A stretch of DNA of 6,066 bases from NCBI GenBank assembly GCA_903889815.1, contig CAISYX010000015.1, forward strand, positions 1 through 6,066, written 5' to 3'. A program made the translations under genes and the position numbers. The notes beneath the pieces were generated by a model. The model worked only from the letters and a program-made list of their open reading frames with translations. It was not told the origin of the DNA and searched no databases. Below, piece after piece: positions 1-6,066 of this stretch (positions are counted from its first letter, which is position 1; each line of letters starts with the position of its first letter). Source of the stretch: an uncultured Gammaproteobacteria bacterium (lineage in GTDB: Bacteria; Pseudomonadota; Gammaproteobacteria; Pseudomonadales; Pseudohongiellaceae).

Positions 1-416
1 CGGAAATGGAAGCTGTTGCTGTGGGTGTCGAACACGGCGCCGCCGGTGACATCGGAAGGCAGCAGGTCGGGTGTGAACTGGATGCGGCGGAACGGTGCAA
101 TGGTGGAATTGACCCCTTCGGCCAGGTCCTGCGCCGAGGGCACGATCGCTTCGCCCAGCGCCTTGGCCAGCGTCGTCTTGCCCGAGCCGGGAAAGTCTTC
201 CAGCAGCACATGGCCGTCGGCAATCAGCGCGATGATGGCGAGTTCGATCACGTCGTCGCGGCCCAGCACCTGCTGCCGCACCGCCTGCGCCAGTCGCTGC
301 AGCACGCCGACCGCCAGCCGCAGGCGCTGTGATTGCGCGGCGTCGACGCAAGTGTCCGCGCTGGCAGCGGGGGCCGTCGGGTCGGGCGTGTGTTCTGTGG
401 CGAGTTCCAGGCTCAT
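1..416 (-). CDS. MoxR-family AAA+ ATPase, N-terminal part (C-terminus beyond left edge)
   Basis: MoxR ATPases are cytoplasmic AAA+ proteins thought to act as chaperone-like motors on vWA or DUF58 partners. Only the first 138 codons are in the window. Residues 68-82 hold the Walker A region in the family form LLEDFPGSGKTTLAKAL (Lys80, Thr81). Residues 109-122 read FRRIQFTPDLLPSD, the most diagnostic MoxR stretch, followed by VTGGAVFD. Walker B, sensor and lid regions would lie outside. The start at 416 is preferred because GGAG sits 7 nt upstream (424-427). An in-frame ATG at 449 would add 11 residues but has no visible ribosome-binding site. The first 30 residues are an Ala/Thr/Pro-rich leader of no recognised fold. 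About 14 extra residues lie between Walker A and RIQFT compared with the common MoxR spacing. It follows the transglutaminase-like gene by 72 nt, in which I see no convincing terminator. The family call is firm; which MoxR subgroup it belongs to is not settled. Confidence 0.94.
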   Translation of the reverse strand, partial: MSLELATEHTPDPTAPAASADTCVDAAQSQRLRLAVGVLQRLAQAVRQQVLGRDDVIELAIIALIADGHVLLEDFPGSGKTTLAKALGEAIVPSAQDLAEGVNSTIAPFRRIQFTPDLLPSDVTGGAVFDTHSNSFHF

Positions 417-423
417 GCAAGTT

Positions 424-427
424 CTCC
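424..427 (-). promoter_or_regulatory. Ribosome-binding site deciding the MoxR start
   Basis: The minus strand reads GGAG here, 7 nt before the ATG at 416. It favours this start over the in-frame ATG at 449, which is preceded by a C-rich stretch without a Shine-Dalgarno match. Confidence 0.6.
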
Positions 428-488
428 GTGCCGCTGCAGCAACGCCCATCGGGGCTCAGTCTGTCAGCGGGGGTGTGGGTGATTCGGG

Positions 489-2624
489 TCAGTGGGTCTT
501 CAACCAGGGGACCGGGTTGAGAATGGCTAGCAGGTGACGCCACCACGGTAACTGCGGCCGCAGTTCCTGGCGCACGCGCTGCTGCAGGGCCAGCCAGTCT
601 GGTTGCGAGGCGGCGGACGGCTCGCCCAGTGCCCTGTGCAGATGGGCGCGGGTCATGGTGTCGAATGTGGGGGTCAGGGTGGCCAGACGACGGGCAAAGC
701 TCTCTCGGCTTTCGCCATGGCGACGGTGCAGACCGAGCGCCGCCAGCGTGTCCAGCGTGGCCCGGTAGCTCAGTCGGTAGCGCAGCGCGGGAGCGGCATG
801 CAGGGGCGCGCGCAGCCGATAGATCTTGACCGCGTAAGCCGCCAGCAGCAGTGCCAGCAGCGCAAAGGCCAGGGATTGCAGGATGAGCCCGAGGGGGAAG
901 GGCGCGTCCTGCTGCGAGGCGATGAACTCGTCGAAGCTGGCTTCATCCCGCAGCATGTCCCCCAGCAATTGCTGGAGGCTGTTCTGGGGATCCACGGACA
1001 TGTCCACCAGCGTGCGGGAAGGGGCCGGATCGACGATGGTCCAGCCGATGCCCTCCAGGTAGATCTCGGGCCAGGCGTGGCCATTGATGGCCTGAATCAG
1101 CAACGACGAGCCGCCGGCGCGATTGCTGGCAGGCACGGAATAGCCCAGGCCGACCCGCGCAGGAATGCCGATGCTGCGGTACAGGTAGGTGGCGGCGAAG
1201 GAAAAGTGCATGCAGTAGCCTGTCAGGTCCCCGAACAGGAAAGAGGCCGCGGGGTCCTCGGCATAGGCGTGCTCGTTCTTCAGGCTGTAGATGCCGTTGC
1301 GGTCCAGATAGTCCTTGATGGCCAGCGCCTTGGCGTAGGGGTCATCGGCGAACTCCGGGCGCAGGTCTGCAAGAATGGTGTCGGCCAGCTGCCGGTAGCG
1401 CGGGTCGGCGGGCAGCTCCAGGTAAGCCTGTCGCTGCGCTGGCGTCCAGTCAGCATCCCCGGACTGGCGGCCCATCAGATCGGCGAACGTAAACTGCGGC
1501 ACCAGGGAAATGGCGTCGTAGGTCTGCTTGAAGCGCAGATTGTTCGGGTTGGGGGTGTTGATGTAGGTCACGGGCGTGTCGAGGCCGAAGGGCGTGCGGT
1601 GCGGAGCCAGCAGGCCCACGGTGATGCGCACGCTCTGGCGCTTGTCAGGCAGCGGCAGGGGCTCGGCGATTTCGGCGCGTGTGGCCGTGAAGTGGTCGAT
1701 CAGGTCCGTGTCGAGGCCCTCGAGGGACGGGTAGTCCAGCAGCGTGCCGTTGAACTGGGAATAGGCCGACTCGCGGAAGTAATAGGAGCCGCCCTCGGGC
1801 TCGTAGTCATCCCGGAACAGCACCACGGCCACGGGGGCTTCCATGTCGCTGGTATCGTTTTCGCCGTCGCGGAAGGGGTTGTCGTTCTGTGCCCCACCGC
1901 CTTCGGCCCGGGCAGCGCCCGTCAGCCCCAGGCTGTCTGTCATCTGTGGCGTAGGCAGACCGAAGAACTGCACATAAATCAGCAATGAGAAGCACAGCAG
2001 CCCCAGCACCGTGAAGTGATAGGGCAGGCGGCGATGATTGTTCTCCATCATCAGCAGTCCGGCCATCGCCAGCACGGCCCCACAGCCCATGGCCATGAGG
2101 ATGGAGCTCGGGTCAATGCCGCGCACCAGTGCGAAGTCGCCAATGAAGAAGGGGCGGTGAATCATGCCCTGTCGGTGGGCGGCCAGCGTGATCACGAACG
2201 CGGTAGCGACAAACAGAATCTCGACAACGCGACCGACGCCAGAGCGCTGCGCCACGCAGCGCAGCAGCGCACTGAGGGTTGCGCTGAACAGGAACCACTG
2301 CAGCACTTCGCCCAGCTCGTATGTCGACAAGGGGCCCAGTGCACCGGCCAGTGCCGCACTGCCGGTAAGCAGGGCGCTCAGGCCCACGCCGAGGGTGAGT
2401 CCCAGCACGCAGACCAGCGCGATGACGCCCAGACGCAGGTCGCGCAGAGGCGGGCGCTGGATGAACTGATCAATGGCGATGCAGGCGAGCAGACTGCCCA
2501 CGAACGCCGCCCACGACCCACTCGGGCTGGTCAGCGAAACACTGAGCACCCAGTAGCTGGAAGCAACAATCACGGCCCGCAGGCTTGAGGGCAGCAGCGG
2601 ATTGACGGCGAATTCCTTGTTCAT
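489..2624 (-). CDS. Transglutaminase-like membrane protein (TgpA type, with DUF4129-like tail)
   Basis: A 711-residue inner-membrane protein whose catalytic domain should face the periplasm. Seven probable membrane helices fill residues 15-221. A soluble region of about 355 residues follows (222-577), then one helix at about 578-600 and a cytoplasmic tail (603-711) resembling DUF4129. The papain-like triad of the transglutaminase core is complete: Cys471 in GYCMHF, His516 in NGHAW and Asp532 in IVDPAP. Before it, residues 262-295 carry a beta-rich segment with YYFRESAYSQFNG, seen in large proteins of this type. Residues 238-262 are a Gly/Asn/Asp-rich linker. In Pseudomonas aeruginosa the related TgpA is essential, but its substrate is not firmly known. 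The ATG at 2624 lies 10 nt after the DUF58 stop and has only a weak GTGAG overlapping that stop, so translational coupling is likely. I do not assign the symbol tgpA because orthology cannot be shown here. Confidence 0.94.
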   Translation of the reverse strand: MNKEFAVNPLLPSSLRAVIVASSYWVLSVSLTSPSGSWAAFVGSLLACIAIDQFIQRPPLRDLRLGVIALVCVLGLTLGVGLSALLTGSAALAGALGPLSTYELGEVLQWFLFSATLSALLRCVAQRSGVGRVVEILFVATAFVITLAAHRQGMIHRPFFIGDFALVRGIDPSSILMAMGCGAVLAMAGLLMMENNHRRLPYHFTVLGLLCFSLLIYVQFFGLPTPQMTDSLGLTGAARAEGGGAQNDNPFRDGENDTSDMEAPVAVVLFRDDYEPEGGSYYFRESAYSQFNGTLLDYPSLEGLDTDLIDHFTATRAEIAEPLPLPDKRQSVRITVGLLAPHRTPFGLDTPVTYINTPNPNNLRFKQTYDAISLVPQFTFADLMGRQSGDADWTPAQRQAYLELPADPRYRQLADTILADLRPEFADDPYAKALAIKDYLDRNGIYSLKNEHAYAEDPAASFLFGDLTGYCMHFSFAATYLYRSIGIPARVGLGYSVPASNRAGGSSLLIQAINGHAWPEIYLEGIGWTIVDPAPSRTLVDMSVDPQNSLQQLLGDMLRDEASFDEFIASQQDAPFPLGLILQSLAFALLALLLAAYAVKIYRLRAPLHAAPALRYRLSYRATLDTLAALGLHRRHGESRESFARRLATLTPTFDTMTRAHLHRALGEPSAASQPDWLALQQRVRQELRPQLPWWRHLLAILNPVPWLKTH

Positions 2625-2634
2625 GATGCAAGAC

Positions 2635-3987
2635 TCACAGTTTGTTCATGCGCTTGTCGAAACTCTGTCCTGTATGCCTGTCTACCACAAGGGTGGATTC
2701 TACAAGCTGACCGACTTGCGTCAACAAGGCGCTCAAGTCGGCCAGCGCGGTGGTGTCTTTGCCTTGTGGGGCGGTGTTGCTGAACAGAAGGCGCTGCCAG
2801 CGGCCCGGGGGCGCACTCTTGCGCAGGCCGTCGGTGGCCAGCACCACAGAAAAGCGCACTCGGAACCGCGCTGTCGTCTGGCGCAGCTTGTCCAGCCAGG
2901 GGCCGGACTCCGCCGAGGCAAACACGATGCAGTGCATCGGGCCCTGATTGCCCCAGGTCTGCAGAAACTTGTCCAGCCCCCAGGCCAGCTCACCGCTCAG
3001 TGCCCGCGAGCTGGCGATCCGCTCCAGTGCCTCCGGAACATTGCTGGTGGGCGTGTCACTGCCATCGGCGCCGAACAGCCAGTCATCGCCCAGCGCTCCG
3101 GATTCCACCGCAACGCGGGCTACCGCCGCGGCTGCTTCATCATGGGTGCCGGACACCAGGTAGGCCAGCGTGCGGCTGCTGTAATAGACGCTGCGTTCGG
3201 CCAGACGGACGTTCAAATGGCGATTGCGGGCATAAACCTTCCAGAGAATGTTGCGCACGGAATCACCCGGCACATAGGGTCGGATTTCCATGCGATCGCC
3301 TTCCGGATTGCCACCCGGGTCGGGAATGCCATCTTCTGCGGTCAGTGAGCGCAGCAGGGGCAATGCCTTGATGTTGCCCGCCTGCGGCAGCGCCAGGAGT
3401 TCACCTTCCTGCGTCACCCGCCAGGTGAAGCGGCTGAAGCCAAGTACGTCGCTGACCGTGAACCGGCGCGTAATGCAGGCCGTCCGGCAGCGGCGCCGGG
3501 GGATGATTTCCTCTTCCCACCGCTGCTCATCGTCTGCCAGGCGGTTGCGGGTGGTAATGGCATCGGGGAAGACAATTTCCCAGCGCACGCCAATCAGGGG
3601 CAGCCACGGCATGGTGGAAAGCGTGAAACCGGTTTCATTGGGATAGCCGGACTCCACCTTGATGCGGGCCACATGGCGGCCCAGCAGCACCTGCATTTCC
3701 AGATGTTCGCGAATCTGGTGACGCAGAATCAGTCCGCCCAGCAGCACGATGACGGTGGAGAAGCACACGATGGCCAGGGCGCAGACAGCCAGGGCAAAAA
3801 CCACCAGGTCCATGCGCCCGTAGCCGAAGACACGCAGAGCGGCGAGTGCGATGAGCAGCACGGCCAGCCCCTGGGCAGTCAGTGGAAAGCGTTCGCGCAA
3901 CAACGCAAGCAGGCGCCGCAGTGAACCGCCTGTCAAAGGTGACCCGGAGACCTTGTTGTCGAGCTTGCGAGTGATGGAGAGAGGCAT
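2635..3987 (-). CDS. DUF58 membrane protein, partner of MoxR
   Basis: This 450-residue protein has two N-terminal membrane helices (about 37-55 and 60-88), a beta-rich middle and the DUF58 signature at residues 233-254. The signature reads EIRPYVPGDSVRNILWKVYAR, matching the family pattern Y-x-x-G-D-x-x-R-x-I-x-W-x-x-x-A-R. The segment DVLGFSRFTWR (180-190) is also typical of the region just before it. DUF58 proteins are encoded beside MoxR ATPases and are treated as their membrane-anchored partners. After the signature a vWA-like half normally follows with a DxSxS metal site. Here the matching strand reads TLAYLVSGTHDE (273-284) and lacks the aspartate, so metal binding is doubtful. The ATG at 3987 was chosen because AGGA lies 7 nt upstream. 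A TTG at 4050 would add 21 residues (with Cys3, Cys4 and Trp11) that do not look like the family. The stop is 10 nt before the transglutaminase-like gene. Confidence 0.93.
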   Translation of the reverse strand: MPLSITRKLDNKVSGSPLTGGSLRRLLALLRERFPLTAQGLAVLLIALAALRVFGYGRMDLVVFALAVCALAIVCFSTVIVLLGGLILRHQIREHLEMQVLLGRHVARIKVESGYPNETGFTLSTMPWLPLIGVRWEIVFPDAITTRNRLADDEQRWEEEIIPRRRCRTACITRRFTVSDVLGFSRFTWRVTQEGELLALPQAGNIKALPLLRSLTAEDGIPDPGGNPEGDRMEIRPYVPGDSVRNILWKVYARNRHLNVRLAERSVYYSSRTLAYLVSGTHDEAAAAVARVAVESGALGDDWLFGADGSDTPTSNVPEALERIASSRALSGELAWGLDKFLQTWGNQGPMHCIVFASAESGPWLDKLRQTTARFRVRFSVVLATDGLRKSAPPGRWQRLLFSNTAPQGKDTTALADLSALLTQVGQLVESTLVVDRHTGQSFDKRMNKL

Positions 3988-3994
3988 CTGCCAG

Positions 3995-3998
3995 TCCT
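3995..3998 (-). promoter_or_regulatory. Ribosome-binding site deciding the DUF58 start
   Basis: The minus strand reads AGGA 7 nt before the ATG at 3987. This supports the shorter 450-residue product over initiation at the upstream TTG (4050). Confidence 0.55.
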
Positions 3999-4012
3999 GT
4001 TCAGGGCCAGAT

Positions 4013-4072
4013 TCAGGCCATGTAGCTGAAGTACCCCGACAGCAGCGCAACGCCTTCCGGCCTGCTCAGCAT
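4013..4072 (-). CDS. Possible 19-residue small ORF before DUF58
   Basis: An ATG at 4072 follows GGAG (4080-4083) at an ideal 7-nt spacing and opens a frame reading MLSRPEGVALLSGYFSYMA, then TGA. It ends 25 nt before the DUF58 start, so it could act as a leader peptide or a translational coupler. The composition (Tyr, Phe, Met, Ser and one Arg-Pro-Glu) looks like protein rather than a random frame. I recognise no family. Directly upstream in another frame (4151-4074) lies a hydrophobic stretch containing IAAGLLLGLLILVLGADG without a normal start codon. Removing one base near 4073 would join the two into a peptide of about 45 residues with one membrane helix. So this may be the tail of a broken or mis-sequenced small membrane protein rather than a stand-alone gene. 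No other feature is seen in the gap 3988-4171. Confidence 0.3.
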   Translation of the reverse strand: MLSRPEGVALLSGYFSYMA

Positions 4073-4079
4073 GCGACTG

Positions 4080-4083
4080 CTCC
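4080..4083 (-). promoter_or_regulatory. Ribosome-binding site of the 19-residue ORF
   Basis: GGAG on the minus strand, 7 nt before the ATG at 4072. The motif is as good as those of the large genes in this window. It could also be chance, since GGAG is common in GC-rich DNA. Confidence 0.3.
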
Positions 4084-4171
4084 GTGCCGTCAGCGCCAAG
4101 CACGAGAATGAGCAGTCCCAGGAGTAAGCCTGCCGCGATGGAGCCCGAATCCTAGCACGAGCCCCGGTTGT

Positions 4172-4561
4172 TCAACGAAGGGATTTGCGCACCTGTTGCA
4201 GATTCATCTGCAGGCCGCGATTGTTGAACGCATGCACGATGAGTTCGTAGTTCAGAAGCTGGGGAATCTCGATGATGCCCATGGCGACCAGCAGGCCGCT
4301 GCCATACAGCACCTCGCCCGAGGCCAGCAGAACCAGCGCCGTCAGTCCGGCCAGCAGCGAGAGCGTGCCGCGCCCCCAGCGCCGCAGGTAAAAGTGCTGG
4401 GCACCAAGGAAGAACAGCAGGTTGAGACAGAGATAGACAAGGGGATTGCGTCGGGTGCCTTGCTCCAGCCGGGCGAATTGCACGCGCGCGTGCTCGTCCA
4501 GCAGGGCGACCTGCTCCCGCAACTCCGTCTCTTCCAGATTCAGTTCCTTCGCAGAGAACAT
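4172..4561 (-). CDS. TM2 domain-containing small membrane protein
   Basis: A 129-residue protein. Residues 1-38 form a soluble, charged, probably helical region (LEETELREQVALLDEHARVQ). Residues 39-113 look like a TM2 domain: a first helix ending in NLLFFLGAQHFYLRRWGRG (47-65), where the LG-x-x-HFYL-x-x-x-G turn is the family hallmark. One or two further hydrophobic stretches follow (66-82 and 86-97), then GIIEIPQLLNYELIVHAFN (95-113), matching the usual I-[DE]-[IL]-[IL]-x-x ending. The tail (114-129) is basic. TM2 proteins are widespread, and their bacterial function is mostly unknown. The ATG at 4561 has GGAG 9 nt upstream; a TTG at 4567 is too close to that site. The gene begins 31 nt after the permease stop and lies on the same strand as the MoxR/DUF58/transglutaminase-like genes, so a role with that envelope module is possible but unproven. 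The domain call is by eye from the motif. Confidence 0.82.
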   Translation of the reverse strand: MFSAKELNLEETELREQVALLDEHARVQFARLEQGTRRNPLVYLCLNLLFFLGAQHFYLRRWGRGTLSLLAGLTALVLLASGEVLYGSGLLVAMGIIEIPQLLNYELIVHAFNNRGLQMNLQQVRKSLR

Positions 4562-4570
4562 GCCCAACAG

Positions 4571-4574
4571 CTCC
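4571..4574 (-). promoter_or_regulatory. Ribosome-binding site deciding the TM2 protein start
   Basis: GGAG on the minus strand, 9 nt before the ATG at 4561 and only 3 nt before the alternative TTG at 4567. It therefore supports the ATG. It lies in the 31-nt gap after the permease stop. Confidence 0.5.
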
Positions 4575-4592
4575 CAGGATTGTGGTGTTGCA

Positions 4593-5876
4593 TCATGCTG
4601 CCTGAAAACGCTTCTGCCAGAAGATGACGCCCATCAGCAAGAGCAGGCCGACCACATGATACAGCGTGCTCAGCGGCGCCCACATCAGCAGCACACCGCT
4701 CGCCAGCAGCATGGCGGCAAGCAGCGGATTGAGGGCTTTTTCAAGGCGCCATTGCAGCAGTCCTGCAAAAGCATACAGCCCAAAGCAAGACCAGAAGAAG
4801 ACAGAGATCCGTTCCGGCCAGGTGCCGGTAATCAGGGGCGAGTAGGCGAACAGGACGGGCACCAGATACAGGCCCTTGGCGAGTTTCCATGACGTCATGC
4901 CCGTGGCCATGGGCGGCGTGCCGGCGATGCCTGCCGCCGCGAAGGCAGCCAGGCAAACGGGCGGCGTGACATTGCTGTCCTGGGACAGCCAGAAGATGAT
5001 CAGGTGAGCACTGAGCAGCATGCTTGCCAGGATGGTCGGGTCCAGCAGCTCTGTTCGCAGCAGCTGGCGCATCTCGATGGGCATCTGTGTCACTGCCACC
5101 ACCGGATCGCCGCCAAACAGACTCAAGGTAGCCCGCACCGAGGTGGGCAGGTCGGGTGCCTGGAGTGCCTGCAGCAGATAATCCTGGGCGATGAGGTCAT
5201 AGATCATGGGGGCCGAGAGCGTCGCCAGCACGATGTAAGAGGCCGTGACTGGCAGGCCCATCCCCAGAATCAGCGAGGCCAGGGCCACCAGCACGAGCGT
5301 GATGATCAGGCTGCCCTGTGCCCATTCCACGATCATCATGGAAAAGGCATTGCCCAGGCCGGTGGTGGTGACGACATTGATGATCAGTCCCACTGCCACC
5401 AGCAGCAGTGCGGTGGTAGTGGTGTTCTGCACGCCATCGATGGTGGCATCCATGCAGTCTTTCGCAGACATGGGCGTGGGGGACAACCACGACGCCGCGA
5501 TGGTAGCGAGGATCGCGAAAATGGCGGCCAGCAGGGCACTGTAGCCCAGCACCAGGGCGCCAATCAGGACTCCCAGAGGCAGCACGAACTGCCACCCCTG
5601 CTTGAGCACCGTGCGCATGGGCTCAGCCGTTTCGAGGGTCATCTTCCCCAGACCCAGGCGGATGGCTTCGATGCGAACGAAGTAGGCCACTGTCAGAAAG
5701 TAAAGCAGTGCCGGCAGCACGGAGACGGCGACAATCTGCGAATACGGCAGATTGGTGTAGCCGGCCATCACAAAGGCGCCCGCGCCCATGATCGGCGGCA
5801 TCAGCGCTCCTCCCGTCGAGGCAGCCGCCTCCACGCCGGCAGCGAACTTTGCGGGAAAGCCCGAGCGCTTCATCAT
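4593..5876 (-). CDS. TRAP transporter large permease (fused 4TM/12TM, TAXI type), C-terminal part after a frameshift
   Basis: TRAP permeases take up organic acids or related solutes with a periplasmic binding protein, driven by an ion gradient. This 427-codon frame carries the second half of the DctM-like domain. Residues 5-34 match the family stretch GFPAKFAAGVEAAASTGG followed by MPPIMGAGAF. Residues 203-213 read ILGMGLPVTAS, and 299-321 hold DSNVTPPVCLAAF and AGIAGTPP. The Pro-Pro motif, together with AKGLYLVPVLFAYSPLITG (333-351), points to the fused TAXI class. About three further hydrophobic segments (357-420) extend past the usual DctM end. The open frame begins at ATG ATG, but these are internal codons: the preceding family sequence is present just upstream in another frame, and no Shine-Dalgarno motif precedes 5876. 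The fragment alone should not make a working transporter. The substrate cannot be told, and the binding-protein gene would lie outside the window. Confidence 0.92.
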   Translation of the reverse strand: MMKRSGFPAKFAAGVEAAASTGGALMPPIMGAGAFVMAGYTNLPYSQIVAVSVLPALLYFLTVAYFVRIEAIRLGLGKMTLETAEPMRTVLKQGWQFVLPLGVLIGALVLGYSALLAAIFAILATIAASWLSPTPMSAKDCMDATIDGVQNTTTTALLLVAVGLIINVVTTTGLGNAFSMMIVEWAQGSLIITLVLVALASLILGMGLPVTASYIVLATLSAPMIYDLIAQDYLLQALQAPDLPTSVRATLSLFGGDPVVAVTQMPIEMRQLLRTELLDPTILASMLLSAHLIIFWLSQDSNVTPPVCLAAFAAAGIAGTPPMATGMTSWKLAKGLYLVPVLFAYSPLITGTWPERISVFFWSCFGLYAFAGLLQWRLEKALNPLLAAMLLASGVLLMWAPLSTLYHVVGLLLLMGVIFWQKRFQAA

Positions 5877-6066
5877 GGGGAATGGTGATGACGCCGGTAG
5901 ACACCGTGTTCGCCACCGCCGAGCCCGAGACCGAGCCCATCAGTCCCGAGCCCACTACGGCCACCATGCCGGCGCCGCCAACGAAGCGGCCGGCCAGGAT
6001 GCTGGAGACCTTGACGATGAACTCTCCCGCTCCGGATTTCAGCAGGAAGGAACCGAACAGGATGAA
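5623..6066 (-). pseudogene. TRAP permease, upstream part before the frameshift (5' end beyond right edge)
   Basis: This frame enters from the right edge without a stop and encodes genuine permease sequence for 63 codons (6066-5878). It includes SFLLKSGAGEFIV, ILAGRFVGGAGMVAVVGSGL and MGSVSGSAVANTVSTGVITIP. The motif S-G-S-A-V-A-N-x-x-x-T-G-x-x-x-I-P is typical of TAXI-TRAP DctM domains and should run straight into a Met-Lys-Arg-Ser-Gly segment. That segment is present, but one base out of frame. Past the G tract at 5877-5880 this frame gives an Arg/Gly/Asp-rich nonsense tail (HDEALGLSRK and on) and stops at 5623. It is the same gene as the downstream fragment ending at 4593. As written, the sequence would give a truncated protein missing most of the second half of the DctM domain. 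Whether the break is real or a read error cannot be told here. Confidence 0.85.
5877..5880 (-). other. Frameshift site: one extra C in a C4 run (coding strand)
   Basis: The coding strand reads ATT CCC C ATG ATG AAG CGC TCG. With three Cs the protein would read I-T-I-P-M-M-K-R-S-G-F-P, which fits the family; with four, the frame breaks. A +1 slip on CCC-C would also restore the frame, but no adjacent stop or rare pausing codon is visible that would suggest programmed frameshifting. Confidence 0.85.

Noticed and set aside
417..488. Terminator between the transglutaminase-like gene and MoxR
   Set aside because: I see no GC-rich stem followed by a T run in this 72-nt gap, only C-rich sequence, so readthrough into MoxR is assumed.
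603..1988. Long plus-strand open frame of 461 codons opposite the transglutaminase-like gene
   Set aside because: Its translation is rich in Gly, Gln, Val and Arg with no recognisable motif, as expected for the complement of a GC-rich gene. The opposite strand has a complete catalytic triad and membrane helices.
2602..3348. Plus-strand open frame of 248 codons opposite DUF58
   Set aside because: It overlaps a well-supported DUF58 gene and crosses the junction with the next gene. Its composition looks like an antisense translation.
3988..4050. Longer DUF58 start at TTG 4050
   Set aside because: It would add 21 residues unlike the family, and it overlaps the 19-residue ORF. The ATG at 3987 has a well-spaced AGGA.
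4149..4175. Possible sigma-70 promoter on the minus strand (TTGAAC, 15-nt spacer, TAGGAT) at the end of the TM2 gene
   Set aside because: Each box matches the consensus at only four of six positions, and the spacer is short. Such matches arise easily by chance, so it is noted only as a place to test for a start upstream of DUF58.
5004..5888. Plus-strand open frame of 294 codons opposite the permease
   Set aside because: It is dominated by His, Gln and Gly and has no domain signs. It is an antisense shadow of a clear TRAP permease.

Overview
The window is about 60% GC and reads as one co-directional block on the minus strand, so genes run from right to left. Protein families and codon use suggest a proteobacterium, most likely a gammaproteobacterium. 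That is inference from gene content, not from a marker gene. No RNA genes, CRISPR arrays, insertion sequences or origins were seen.

Layout in transcription order. (1) 6066-4593: a TRAP-type permease of the fused 4TM/12TM class (TAXI-TRAP), cut off at its N-terminal side by the window edge. It is split between two frames by one extra base in a four-base G tract at 5877-5880. (2) 4561-4172: a small membrane protein with a TM2 domain. (3) 4171-3988: a short gap with a possible 19-codon ORF that has its own ribosome-binding site, next to a hydrophobic reading in another frame. (4) 3987-2635: a DUF58 membrane protein with a degenerate vWA-like half. (5) 2624-489: a large membrane protein with a transglutaminase-like domain exposed outside the membrane (TgpA type). 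(6) 416-1: the N-terminal third of a MoxR-family AAA+ ATPase, whose C-terminus lies past the left edge.

The last three genes form the widespread MoxR / DUF58 / transglutaminase-like module. In the usual view a cytoplasmic MoxR ATPase acts as a chaperone-like motor, DUF58 is its membrane-anchored partner, and the transglutaminase-like protein acts on envelope substrates. Here MoxR is the last gene rather than the first, and a TM2 protein stands upstream. Gaps of 10, 31 and 72 nt suggest joint transcription from the transporter leftward, although the 184-nt gap before DUF58 could hold a separate start.

The points most worth a second look are the frameshift in the permease and the unexplained short coding signal before DUF58. 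Both can be explained by one extra base, so assembly or sequencing indels have to be considered alongside real gene decay.
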